From: Chinchilla lanigera
Lineage: Eukaryota; Chordata; Mammalia; Rodentia; Chinchillidae
NCBI RefSeq assembly: GCF_000276665.1
Contig: NW_004955405.1
Location: 15,434,213-15,498,212, forward strand
Direction: 5' to 3'
DNA: 64,000 nt
In this document: positions 55,610 to 64,000 of the stretch, in pieces
Numbering within the stretch: the stretch's first letter is position 1
How the letters are laid out: every line of letters begins with the position of its first letter
The notes under the pieces: model-generated
What the model saw: the letters and a program-made list of their open reading frames with translations, nothing else
Databases searched by the model: none
What the model was told of the DNA's origin: nothing
Translations under genes and position numbers: made by a program

Positions 55610-56540
55610 TGCTGTAGTCAGGGTTCACAAGGGAAAAGATTTAATACAGGATGAATAATTTGTAGGATTATTTTATAATGTTCACCCAAAGAGTCAAATG
55701 CAAAAGAGTGCAGGAGACCTGTCCAAATGTAGCAGAAGATGCACCCCCTCCCCAGTATACTTCAGTCTGTTAGTTGCCCAGGTGATAGTTCCTGTTCCAC
55801 TTCCTGTTATTTTGTTTCCTAGAAATGGCTGGTCACTATGATGCGTGTTGTAAGAACCAATCCCCAGTTGACAAGCCATCTGCCTCTGTATTTCCTGATT
55901 GCTTTTCCCATGTAAGCCCTAGGCCACCAGAGATCAGGGTCTGAAGTTTTGGGAATCATCCCGATCAGTGCCCGTCAATGTAAAATAAACCTGCCTCCAA
56001 ATCCCGGATGTCGTTTCAGTGTTTCTGTTTGCCATTGCACACCCTGGCGACTGAAAGAATTTATCTGAAGGCCTGGATCCCACAGCAACATCCTGCACAA
56101 GTCCAGCTGAAGACCTAGAGCCCACAACAATGTCTCATGAAAGCCTGTAACAAGAATATGTAATGGGAAGGCCCAAAGATCAGTGGTGGAAGCTAGAAAG
56201 TCTGCACCAGTGGGGTGAACAATCTGTCCCAGCAGGCTGAGGGATCTGCACAGGCGCCAGGAAGTGATGCTGAAGGTACAGATTAGAGCTGCCCCAAAAA
56301 GAACCACAGCCATCCTCAGCTTCAGCGAGGACCCAAGCTCTTCTGATGACAACAGCAAAGTTTATATCAGGAAAGGCAGTATGAGGAGCTTCTCCAGCGG
56401 AGTCAACAGCACACCATCTTCCCCTCCAGTTCTCCTTTTATGCTGTTGGCAGCAATCCTAAGGTGGACCCTCCACACCCAGCGCCATGCTAATTCAGTTC
56501 AGCTGGGTACTACAAGTTGCCCTTTAGTTAAATCACCACA
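55610..56540 (-). mobile_element. ERVL (MLT2-like) LTR inside the L1
   Basis: 'tgctgtagtcagggttcaca' and 'gggaaaagatttaatacagg' open the element as in MLT2 read in reverse, and it ends 'aaatcaccaca'. About 930 bp, with internal repeats of 'gctgaagacctagagcccac'-type text, longer than usual. Confidence 0.45.
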
Positions 56541-56562
56541 ATCTACCCCTGGTCAACTTGGG

Positions 56563-56953
56563 TTGACCAAGTTGCTGGAACAAAATATCTGACACTCAAA
56601 TTAAAGGGGGGAGGGTTTATTTAGCTCACAGTTTGTGGAGATTTCAGTCTGTAATCAGATTGCTCCAAGGCAGGGTGGCACAGTTCATGGCAGCAGAAGA
56701 CAGCAAGAGCAACAAGAGAGGGCCAAAGGGGGAAACAAACCTCTCTTTACCCCCTTTATGTTATCCGGACTACTGGATTAGAGTGGTCCCACTCCAGTCC
56801 TGATCCACCAATCATTCACCTTTCATCTCAGCACCCTTAATCCGAGCATTGCACTGTGAATCAATTAGAAGCTCTAGATTCCGCTGCCTCATAAAAAGGC
56901 CCATCTAAAAGTGCACATGGCTTTGGAGGGACATCTAGACACAAACCATAGCA
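56563..56953 (-). mobile_element. MaLR-type solo LTR, diverged
   Basis: 'gttgctggaacaaaatatct', 'tttgtggagatttcagtctg', 'agacacaaaccatagca'. Same family as 24.3 and 39.5 kb but older and without a clear TSD. Confidence 0.75.
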
Positions 56954-57156
56954 GGTATCTTGCCAGTTATCTACATCTTCAATTTCTTTCATCAGTGTTT
57001 TATAGCTTTGGTTAAATTTATTCCTAAGTGTTTTTTAAATGATGTTAGAAATGGCAATGTTTTCTCAAAGTCTTTTTCAGATAATTTATTAATGTATAGA
57101 CATGGAACTAAATTTTGTACATTGTTTTATATCTGGCAACCTCACTGAATTTGTTA

Positions 57157-57303
57157 GTTTGTTTTTGAGACAGGGTCTTGCTACATAGTTGAGGCTGGCC
57201 TTGAACTCACTGTGTAGTCCAGACTGGCCTCAAACTTGCTGTCATCCTCCTGCCTCAGGCTCCCAAGTGCTGGGATTACAGACATGTGCCACCCTGCCTG
57301 GCT
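57157..57303 (-). repeat. B1-type SINE inside the L1
   Basis: 'gagacagggtcttgctacat', both duplicate blocks. 'tgttagttt' on both sides is the TSD. Confidence 0.9.
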
Positions 57304-57484
57304 ATCTGTTAGTTTTAACAGGTTTTCGTTGTTGTTAGGTGTGTGACTTTTTTTTTTTTTTTTTCCTTTTTTGGTAGAATCTCCAGGGTTTTCTATGTGT
57401 AAGAACATGTCAAGTGCAAGCAGAGATAATTTTCCCTTTATGAGGAGACCGAAGTAATTTCTACTCCTTCTGACCCTTAACAGT

Positions 57485-57665
57485 GATAACAAAGACAGTG
57501 ATGGTAATAATAACACTTATTGAGAGTATGCTATACAACAGGTGCTGTTCTCGGCACTTTAGGGGGAACATTATAAAAAATCCTTGTAATAAGTCTCTGA
57601 TGGGCACTGGCACTCTTCTCACTTGCTCAAGGCCACTCATCGGTGAGCAGCAAAGCTGAAGTAGG
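57485..57665 (-). repeat. MIR SINE
   Basis: 'aataacacttattgagagta', 'aggtgctgttctcggcactt', 'cttgctcaaggccactcatc' follow MIR order in reverse. Confidence 0.6.
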
Positions 57666-57955
57666 CAGGAGTGCCGGAAGAACACACACTTGTGCTGAGA
57701 GGCACCAGTTCTGTTCCTGATTAGGAAATTGAACTCCAAGGGCCTCTATGACTTTACACAAAAGTTCAGAGTGGCCAAGGCCATTCAAAATAAGTGTGCT
57801 AAAGACTGTAGAGAATTATGTAGTAATATTGGTAAGTGAAATATGATTATGAACACAGATTAAAAATACTTTTTTTTTTTTTTTTTTTTTTTAGTAAAAT
57901 TCCAGTTAGGAAAATAGAATGGATCAGTTACAAATTACAGTTGGATCACACGATG
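57666..57955. other. Unassigned, with a 23-bp T run
   Basis: The T run at 57,870-57,892 could be the tail of a minus-strand retrocopy, but the body to its right is not a SINE. Confidence 0.4.
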
Positions 57956-58285
57956 TGTTGGGAACAAGATTCTCAAGAGACTCAGCTCCTAGCCATGCAG
58001 TCTCTTTCACATTCAAGGCCAACCACAGAGACTCCTTCTCACACACATCCTTCTTACATCTCACATCTCTCGCGAGAAAGCTGGCCCACTCCCATTGCAA
58101 ACACTCACATGATCAGGTCAGGCTCACCAAGGATGACTGCCCCTTAAGGAGAGCTGTGCCCCTGAATCTGATCTAATTATAGGGCTGCTTATTCCATTAC
58201 ATTCACATTTTACACTTCAAGGGCAGGAGATTATACAGAATGTCTATACCAGGAAGGTGGGAATCTTGGAAACAATCTGAGAGAA
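57956..58285. mobile_element. Possible old LTR-type repeat
   Basis: 'tcaggtcaggctcaccaagg', 'gggcaggagattatacagaa', 'ataccaggaaggtgggaatc' match a common mammal-wide repeat pattern I cannot name securely. Confidence 0.4.
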
Positions 58286-58327
58286 AGAAAAAGTCCTAAA
58301 AAGCAGCCAGAAGAAAAAGGAGCTGTT

Positions 58328-58440
58328 GGTCTGGGGATATAGCTCAGTGGCACAAGTGCCTGCCTGGCAAGTGAAAGGTCCTGAGTTCAATTCCCAGTAC
58401 CAAAAAAAAAAAAAAAAAAAAAAAAAAACAAAACAAACAA
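58328..58440 (+). repeat. ID-type SINE
   Basis: 'gtctggggatatagctcagt' ... 'gagttcaattcccagtacca' and a ~28-bp A tail. Confidence 0.92.
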
Positions 58441-58796
58441 CAAAAAAACACCACAAGAAAAAGAACCTGTTATCTACAGAAGAAAAAAGTTACAATTCCC
58501 TACAGGCTTTCATAAATGGTTAATGTTGATTTAACAATGTCATCCTGAATTTTGGCAGCAACCTGGACAGGCAGCAGTTCTTAATAGGGACCTCTTTTAG
58601 GAAGCCTGAGGTTTCCAGGGCTCTTTTCACTGAGGCAAGCATTTAATATGGACAGAAGTTCTCTCCATAGTCTGTAAATGCTTTGGCTCAAGGCTACACT
58701 TCTGATGCCATGTAGGGATGAAAATAAAAACTGAAAACATTACACAAAAAATTCAAAAGGAGGGTTTGCAAAACAATGGTCCATGAATATGGTTTT
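58441..58796. other. Unassigned sequence
   Basis: No gene or repeat recognised. Confidence 0.4.
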
Positions 58797-58853
58797 TCTT
58801 TTTTGGTGGTGGTGATACTTGAACTCAGGGCCTTGTGCATGTTAGGTAGGATA
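58797..58853 (-). repeat. ID-type SINE fragment
   Basis: 'atacttgaactcagggcctt' and 'gtgcatgttaggtagg', then abrupt loss of homology. Confidence 0.65.
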
Positions 58854-59276
58854 ATTTCACAGGTTATTTCCTCCAACTCAGGATGCTCTGAAATAAGTCC
58901 ACGTTGCTGGAACTGTGTGGCTCTGAATGACCACAAAATATTTCTCTAATCACTCCTACTTTGCTGTTTACACCCTATTGCACAGGTGGATTGCACACAC
59001 CTTTCAATTTCTTGGGCGTGGGCTTTCCCCAGGCAATGCCAAGCTGATGTGTTCTGCAGCTCTGCACTCCAACAACTGCCCACCTGTGTTCAGTGTTGTG
59101 AACGTATGTAGGTACTTTCTCATGATCCACATTAATGATTTTCCCTTTCAGATGAGTGGTGGTAGGGAAATATAGAGCTTTATCACCAACACAAGTAGGT
59201 TTAGGGCTAAGGTTTACATCACACATTATATTAAAAAAATTATCAAGATTTCAGTTGCTTCAACATCAGCAGAAAT
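58854..59276. other. Unassigned sequence
   Basis: 58,880-59,225 has some reading-frame conservation look on both strands (80-83 codons) but no motif. Confidence 0.35.
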
Positions 59277-59369
59277 GCTTTTTGGTTTTTTTTGGGTACT
59301 GGGAATGGAAATCAGGACCTCGCACTTGCCAGGCAGGCACTTGCGCCACTGAGCTATATTCCTGGCCCA
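59277..59369 (-). repeat. ID-type SINE
   Basis: 'gggtactgggaatggaaatc', 'gccaggcaggcacttgcgcc', 'gagctatattcctggccc'. Confidence 0.88.
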
Positions 59370-59489
59370 CTTTTTGTTTTTTTGAGACAAGCCTTTGCTA
59401 GATAGCCCATGCCAGCCTTGAGCTCTTACTCCTCCCTGCCCACCTCTCCCCAGTGCTGGAATTACAGGCATGCACAATCACGTCTGGCG
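59370..59489 (-). repeat. B1-type SINE, internally deleted
   Basis: Directly abuts the ID: 'gagacaagcctttgctagat', one block, 'agtgctggaattacaggcat'. Head-to-tail adjacency resembles a dimer, but each half keeps its own tail. Confidence 0.75.
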
Positions 59490-61795
59490 GGAACGCGCTC
59501 CTCTAGATATGTTACTCCGTGGTAGTGCCTTCATGAGACTATTACCACTGGCTTGGTTAAACCCTGGTCTAAGTGACGTGACGATATTCTGCACATGTGA
59601 CGAACATCTTGCAGACCTACACAAGTAGTTTAAGGTCTTAAAAGCAAAAACCAAGATTTCCTGGAAAAGAATGAATTCCGTCTGAAGTCTGTAACACAGA
59701 AATTCTGCCTGAGTTTTCAGCCTGCCAGCCTGCCTTACAATCTTCAGGTTGTCGCATAATTATGTGAGACACTTCCTCAGAACAAATCCCTTTTCCATAT
59801 TGTAAGGAAATCCAAGTGGCTATTGAATGTAAAACTATTTATTTAGACATAGCCTAAGGATTATGTTTTTTGGAGAGAACCCTACTACATTAACTTTCTG
59901 AATATTCACATTGCTTTCAGCGTTGAATTCTTATAGCAAATTATAGCTTGCCTCATGATCTACAAACTAATGGTATATGCTCACTTCTTCACTGTCAAAT
60001 CCACATAATTAAAATTCAACCATGAAACAACAAGAACAAAATCCAATTATAATCTGCACCATTTGTCCCTTCCAGTGTTTTCCTATTTTTCATTAGTTCT
60101 TGGTCATCATTTCGGTGGAAATCTTCTGTGACTTGCTGCTCTGTTTTTTAAGCCAGATATTGTTTTGTCCCTGGTATTGTATTTTTCATTAAGGCAGACG
60201 CCAGGATCTGGGTCCTGTAATAACTTTACTTAATGCATTATTTATTACAATAGATACTTCTTTCTGTCACTGTTACCTATAAGGGCAGCTTTAACTTTTT
60301 TCAAAAAATGAAATTAAACCCAAAGTTTAAAATAAAAAAGCACACACAATAGACATGATGGTGAGGAGTAGATGCGGTGAGACGTGGCTAGTGGTTAGAA
60401 TTGTTTTTGCCACTAAATAAATGTGGTCTACGCAATGACAGAAAGGCTTCTGCTTTTCACAGTATTTTGTATTTTATAATCACAGAGAGAGGATTGTGGA
60501 CCTGTACCTGCCTCCTGCTGAAATGTCACCACACATTTTGAAATGTATTTGTCCTTATTTGACGAAGCATTAAGACAGAGTGTTCTCTGGAAGGAGAGCA
60601 CTTCTCGCCACCCACTTTTGTTGCATGTGGAACATTAGTAAGGCGTCAGTGATCTCATCCTCTCGGCTTGACTTTCTTGGCTGAGGTTCCAGAGAGGCAG
60701 CCAGAGCATCCAGATCCTCTGGGCAGAGCCGACTGGGGAGCTTGCTCTGGCCCTCACAGCTCTTTGCTGGCCCATCATTTTAAATCCTGGACAACCCGGA
60801 TGCCCAGAGGGAATGCCTTTCAGTACAAATCCCATCCATATGCTACAAAAGCTTCCCTCACCCGTGAGGGCCTCTGCTCCCCAATGCTGGTCCCCAGTGA
60901 AGACGCCCTGTTGGTCCCCCGAATCTATAAGAGAGAGGTCGATGGCGAAAAACCCTGTGCATCTGAACTCTGTCCTGAAGTAAAATATATGCTCAGAAAT
61001 TGATGTTGGGCAAGGAAGCCTGTTCTGTTTAGCTGGGCTCTGCCCAAAGCTCCAGTGCACTCTTCCTACCTAATTTTATGATGTGCAAGTTGGACAGGAT
61101 GTTTTGCCTAGATTATAGTGAGCACTTCGGCCTTTGCATCCAGCTGTTTCCCAGAAAAAGCAAAGGTATCCAAGAGCCTACGGCACAGCCGTTCTCTTTC
61201 CTGGCAAGGGTGAAATGAGAGGACACACGGAAGAGGGAGGAGCATTGAATGTCTTCCCGTCAACAGCTTTCCTGATTTTTGTCTTTGACCAGTTATCCAG
61301 TAGACATAATATCCCACCCAGTTTTTCTGGCCTTTTTGGAAAAGTGCCCAAAGAGTCACAAGAACCTTTTAGCAAAACAGATCAACGTAAAGCCGTCCAT
61401 GAAGCCTGTACTCCCTAGAAACCTGGTTAAGTGACTCTTCATCAGCCATATTTGAGGGAAGAGCGAAAGTAGCGCGAGGGCGGAACCCTGAGCTGCTCCT
61501 GGCCAACACAGCGGAGGTTTCACTAAGTGCCGGCTGCGTACACGAAAATGGAGCGTTCTTCTCTAGCATATGTGTTCCCGAAGCAAGCACACAGCAAGAC
61601 TTCTCAGAATCAATTTCATCTCTTGCTACAGATTACAGCACACAGAATGCCGCTTGAACCACTTGTTTACTTACAACTTTGGAGAAAAGAAATCTCTCCA
61701 GCCGTGAACTGTGGATAAGTGCGGTAGTAAAGGTATGAATGTAATATACTGCATTTGGAAACATGAGATTCAAATAAAACCCGGCTGTTTCACTT
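59490..61795. other. Unassigned 2.3 kb
   Basis: No repeat recognised. Open frames of 111 and 141 codons overlap on opposite strands at 60,635-61,060, and a CpG-containing patch lies at 61,450-61,560 ('agtagcgcgagggcggaacc'). No exon could be supported. Confidence 0.4.
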
Positions 61796-61797
61796 GT

Positions 61798-61835
61798 GTT
61801 CTCTCTCTCTTTCTCTCTCTGTCTCTGTCTCTGTC

Positions 61836-61866
<31 letters not shown>

Positions 61867-61880
61867 TTCTCTCTCTCTGC
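61798..61880. repeat. (TC)n/(TCTG)n microsatellite
   Basis: CTCT stretches around a run of about six TCTG units. Seen directly. Confidence 0.95.
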
Positions 61881-62149
61881 TTTAAGAAGCAGATGAAAGA
61901 CATTGAAGATGTTAGCGCTATCAGTTATATTTGGTCTCAGAGCACACTCTGTAGTGGAGGTCACCCTCGAATAACAAAGAACAACCGCATAAAATCCTTA
62001 TTCTCATCTGACTTTCTGAATTAGAATCTTGATCTGATGTACTCATCATCAGTGTTATTTTCAGAATCATTTAAACCTTAGATCTAATTACAGAGTAAAA
62101 TGCCAGTACTGATGCTACTTTCTCCTGTCATCCTCTGTAGAACACATCT
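61881..62149. other. Unassigned sequence
   Basis: No gene or repeat recognised. Confidence 0.4.
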
Positions 62150-62311
62150 CTTTGGGGGATTTTGGGGTTTTTTGAGACTGGGACTTGCTATGCAGTTCAG
62201 ACTGGTCTTGACCTCACTATGTAACCCAGACTGACCTCAAACTCCTGGGAGTCCTCCTGCCTCAGCCTCCTGAGTGCTAGGATTACAGGCATGCAACACC
62301 ACACCCAACGT
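62150..62311 (-). repeat. B1-type SINE
   Basis: 'gagactgggacttgctatgc', both duplicate blocks, 'cctcctgagtgctaggatta'. Confidence 0.88.
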
Positions 62312-62474
62312 GTAGGATACATCTTTTGGCCTGAATTTGTCTTTATTCATGGCACTTAAGCCATCTTGGTGCATACTCTGGATCTGGCTGGAAGCAAATT
62401 TATTTTAATATATGGTCATATCAGGTCTATTTTCAACTCTCATTAGAAACTCGCTGGGAATGTTAACTGAATTT

Positions 62475-62586
62475 TTTGTTTTTGTTTTTGTTTTTGTTTT
62501 TGTTTTTTTTCTGGTACCGGGAATCAAACTCATGACCTTGCGCTCACCAGACATGCGCTGTGCCGCTGAGCTAAATTCCCAGCCCT
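62475..62586 (-). repeat. ID-type SINE with (TTTTTG)n tail and TSD
   Basis: Tail of about five TTTTTG units, 'tggtaccgggaatcaaactc', 'gctgagctaaattcccagcc'. Flanked by tgaattt at 62,468-62,474 and 62,587-62,593. Confidence 0.92.
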
Positions 62587-62612
62587 TGAATTTGTTAACG
62601 TTAACAAATTCA
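62587..62612. repeat. 26-bp perfect palindrome
   Basis: Half-site tgaatttgttaac followed at once by its exact reverse complement, no spacer. The left half begins with the 7-bp TSD of the adjacent ID. Confidence 0.95.
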
Positions 62613-62672
62613 GTTAATTTGTTAATGTTAACTACATTTGTTAATTTGGGAATGTTAACCATTTGTTAACTG
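62613..62672. repeat. GTTAAC-rich imperfect tandem patch
   Basis: 'tttgttaatgttaac'-type units recur with spacing of about 15-30 bp. With the flank left of the ID and the palindrome, GTTAAC occurs six times in about 210 bp. Confidence 0.75.
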
Positions 62673-62684
62673 AAATTCTATCCA

Positions 62685-62886
62685 TGGCCAGATGCAGCGG
62701 TACACACCTGTAATCCCAGAGTTCATGGAGGTTGAGGCAGGAGGACTGCAAATTCAAGCACAGCCTGGACAACTTAGCAAGGCCTTGTCTCAAAAAGTAA
62801 GAAGGACTTGGGATGTTGCTCAATGCTAAGGCCCAGGATTCAACCCCCAGTGTCACAAAAAACAAAAACAAAAAGAAAACAAAAAA
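62685..62886 (+). repeat. Fused B1-ID dimer SINE
   Basis: B1 half 'gccagatgcagcggtacaca' to 'ggccttgtctcaaaaagtaa', ID half 'gacttgggatgttgctcaat' to 'aggattcaacccccagtgtc', A-rich tail. Confidence 0.82.
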
Positions 62887-63074
62887 TTTCATCATTGATT
62901 AGCCAATGATACTGTTTTAATTTCATGAGAGTAGTCTGAAACACTACCCTCTCTGCAGTTAATACAAAATCTGTTTTTACAATTGATATAAATGAAGCCT
63001 ACATACCTTCCATGAATACTTTACTTTCAGCTTTCTACCTAGATCCAAGAGCCTACCAGGATATGCTCAAGCCT

Positions 63075-63185
63075 AATTTGATAATATCAACTCCATTTTG
63101 CAGATAAGAAAACTGAGGTACAATAAATGTTCACACAAATATAAAACTAGAATTTGAACTTAGAGAACTTGCAGATAGAAACTGT
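63075..63185 (-). repeat. MIR-like fragment
   Basis: 'ccattttgcagataagaaaa', 'ctgaggtacaataaatgttc' and 'actagaatttgaacttagag' follow MIR order in reverse. Confidence 0.55.
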
Positions 63186-63229
63186 AGCTACTGTGCAGAA
63201 CTGCTTCTTACAAATGAGCCTCCCTTTGC

Positions 63230-63480
63230 AAGGACTGGAAGTCTTCCATGACCTGGCCCCCACACCACCTTGGTGTCATTTTCTTCCGTGCTCACTCCAT
63301 GCCTGTCAAACTGAACTCCTTGCTATTCCTTGAATATTTCTAACACATCCCCACTTCCGCGCATCAGAGACCTGCACTCACAGCCCTGTACCCTCGAATA
63401 TCCTCTTGATTTTCCTCTGCACTTGTTTTGGTCCATAATCCAATGTTACATCAACAAATTCATCTTCTCTGATCTCTCTA
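63230..63480 (+). mobile_element. L2 LINE fragment
   Basis: 'agtcttccatgacctggccc', 'tgctcactccatgcctgtca', 'actccttgctattccttgaa' follow L2 3' order. Confidence 0.5.
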
Positions 63481-63654
63481 TCAATAAACGAATCCTTTTG
63501 CCCTCTATCTCCTTTTCTTTAATCTCTAATCTCCATTTATGTTTTCAGGGCACTTTTAAAATATTATGTAACTATGATATGTTTGTGTTTTGTGTAGACC
63601 AGTCAATGCAAGAACAATAAAAACGCCGCAGCTTGGAGAATTGGACGGTTGCAT

Positions 63655-63735
63655 TGACTGCTATGTGAACAGCTCCTAGGAGAAGCCTGGCACATAGGAA
63701 GCACTCAGTGAGTATCTGCTGGATGGAAAGTTAAT
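63655..63735 (+). repeat. L2/MIR 3' end fragment
   Basis: 'agcctggcacataggaagca' and 'ctcagtgagtatctgctgga' match the shared CORE-SINE/L2 tail. Confidence 0.5.
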
Positions 63736-63924
63736 TAATTAAGATTAGGGTACTGCTTGTCCTATCAGTATTTCCAGCTCCAATCATATTAACTTATGAT
63801 TTTCGTATTTTTTTTTTACCTGTAACTCCAAAGATTTCTTATGTCATTTGTTAACGTAGCTAAGGATTCTGGGTCTAACCTTCAAACTGCTTGACTGGGA
63901 AAAATTCATATTAGTTAATAGTCA

Positions 63925-64000
63925 TTGCACTCACAAATGCTAGTATTTATTAAGGACTTAACAGCCTTCAAGCACCGAACTAAGCACTTCACATGGCTTA
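63925..64000 (-). repeat. MIR SINE, cut by the window edge
   Basis: 'gctagtatttattaaggact' and 'gaactaagcacttcacatgg' match the start of MIR in reverse. The rest lies beyond the window. Confidence 0.5.

Larger units (their letters stand above)
55360..57465 (-). mobile_element. L1 ORF2 fragment, split by LTRs and a SINE
   Basis: L1 pieces on the minus strand: 55,360-55,608 ('gattgctttggctatgcaaa', 'gtgggagatgtcattggagt') and 56,955-57,156 plus 57,304-57,465 ('ttaaatttattcctaagtgt', 'atctggcaacctcactgaat', 'gggttttctatgtgtaagaa'). The parts follow L1 order, so a single old copy was interrupted. Confidence 0.75.

Noticed and set aside
60635..61060. 141-codon minus and 111-codon plus open frames
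   Set aside because: Opposite-strand overlap in GC-balanced DNA; no motif recognised.

Overview
The window is 64 kb of mammalian, almost certainly rodent, intergenic or intronic DNA. I found no protein-coding gene, exon chain, rRNA, tRNA gene or CRISPR array that I can defend. The evidence for a rodent is the short interspersed repeats. About thirty are B1-type (7SL-derived) SINEs carrying the internal ~29-bp duplication around 'gttcaaggccagcct'. About fifteen are ID-type (tRNA-Ala-derived) SINEs with 'gctggggatttagctcag' heads. At least five are fused B1-ID dimers. Fused dimers, slowly decaying ancient repeats (MIR, L2, MER5A, Tigger1) and rodent-style MaLR LTRs fit a slow-evolving non-murid rodent. 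Beaver and relatives (Castorimorpha) or a squirrel-like lineage are the best guesses, but the species is not proven.

Layout. 0-20 kb: scattered B1 and ID SINEs, one MIR, an antisense L1 3' UTR fragment, several LTR remnants, dinucleotide tracts, a probable L2 stretch at 13.2-13.9 kb, an MLT1-type LTR at 17 kb, a MaLR LTR at 18.4 kb and a MER5A with an ID inserted at its end near 19.7 kb. 21.5-25.2 kb: one long fossil, a Tigger1-type mariner/pogo DNA transposon with recognisable transposase pieces on the minus strand, broken by four SINEs and by one MaLR LTR that itself contains a second MaLR LTR. 25-35 kb: ERVL and MaLR LTRs, L2 and MIR fragments, and a perfect 316-bp inverted repeat at 32.3-33.4 kb. 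34-45 kb: composite LTRs, a second weaker inverted repeat at 36.8-37.2 kb, a 100-N assembly gap at 38,660-38,759, a 260-bp GAAA polypurine tract growing from a SINE tail, and an old L1 3' end. 45-54 kb: a further LTR, a CpG-richer stretch at 48.0-48.6 kb ending in a good splice-donor match, a younger 5'-truncated L1 with target-site duplication, and a probable solo LTR. 54-64 kb: an antisense L1 ORF2 fragment split by LTRs, more SINEs, a 26-bp perfect palindrome in a GTTAAC-rich patch, and L2/MIR remnants to the end.

No genes act together here. What the window records is a history of layered transposition. The two observations least explained by known repeats are the perfect 316-bp inverted repeat and the palindromic GTTAAC patch. 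All family names come from remembered consensus patterns, not database searches, and element boundaries are approximate unless a target-site duplication (TSD) is given.
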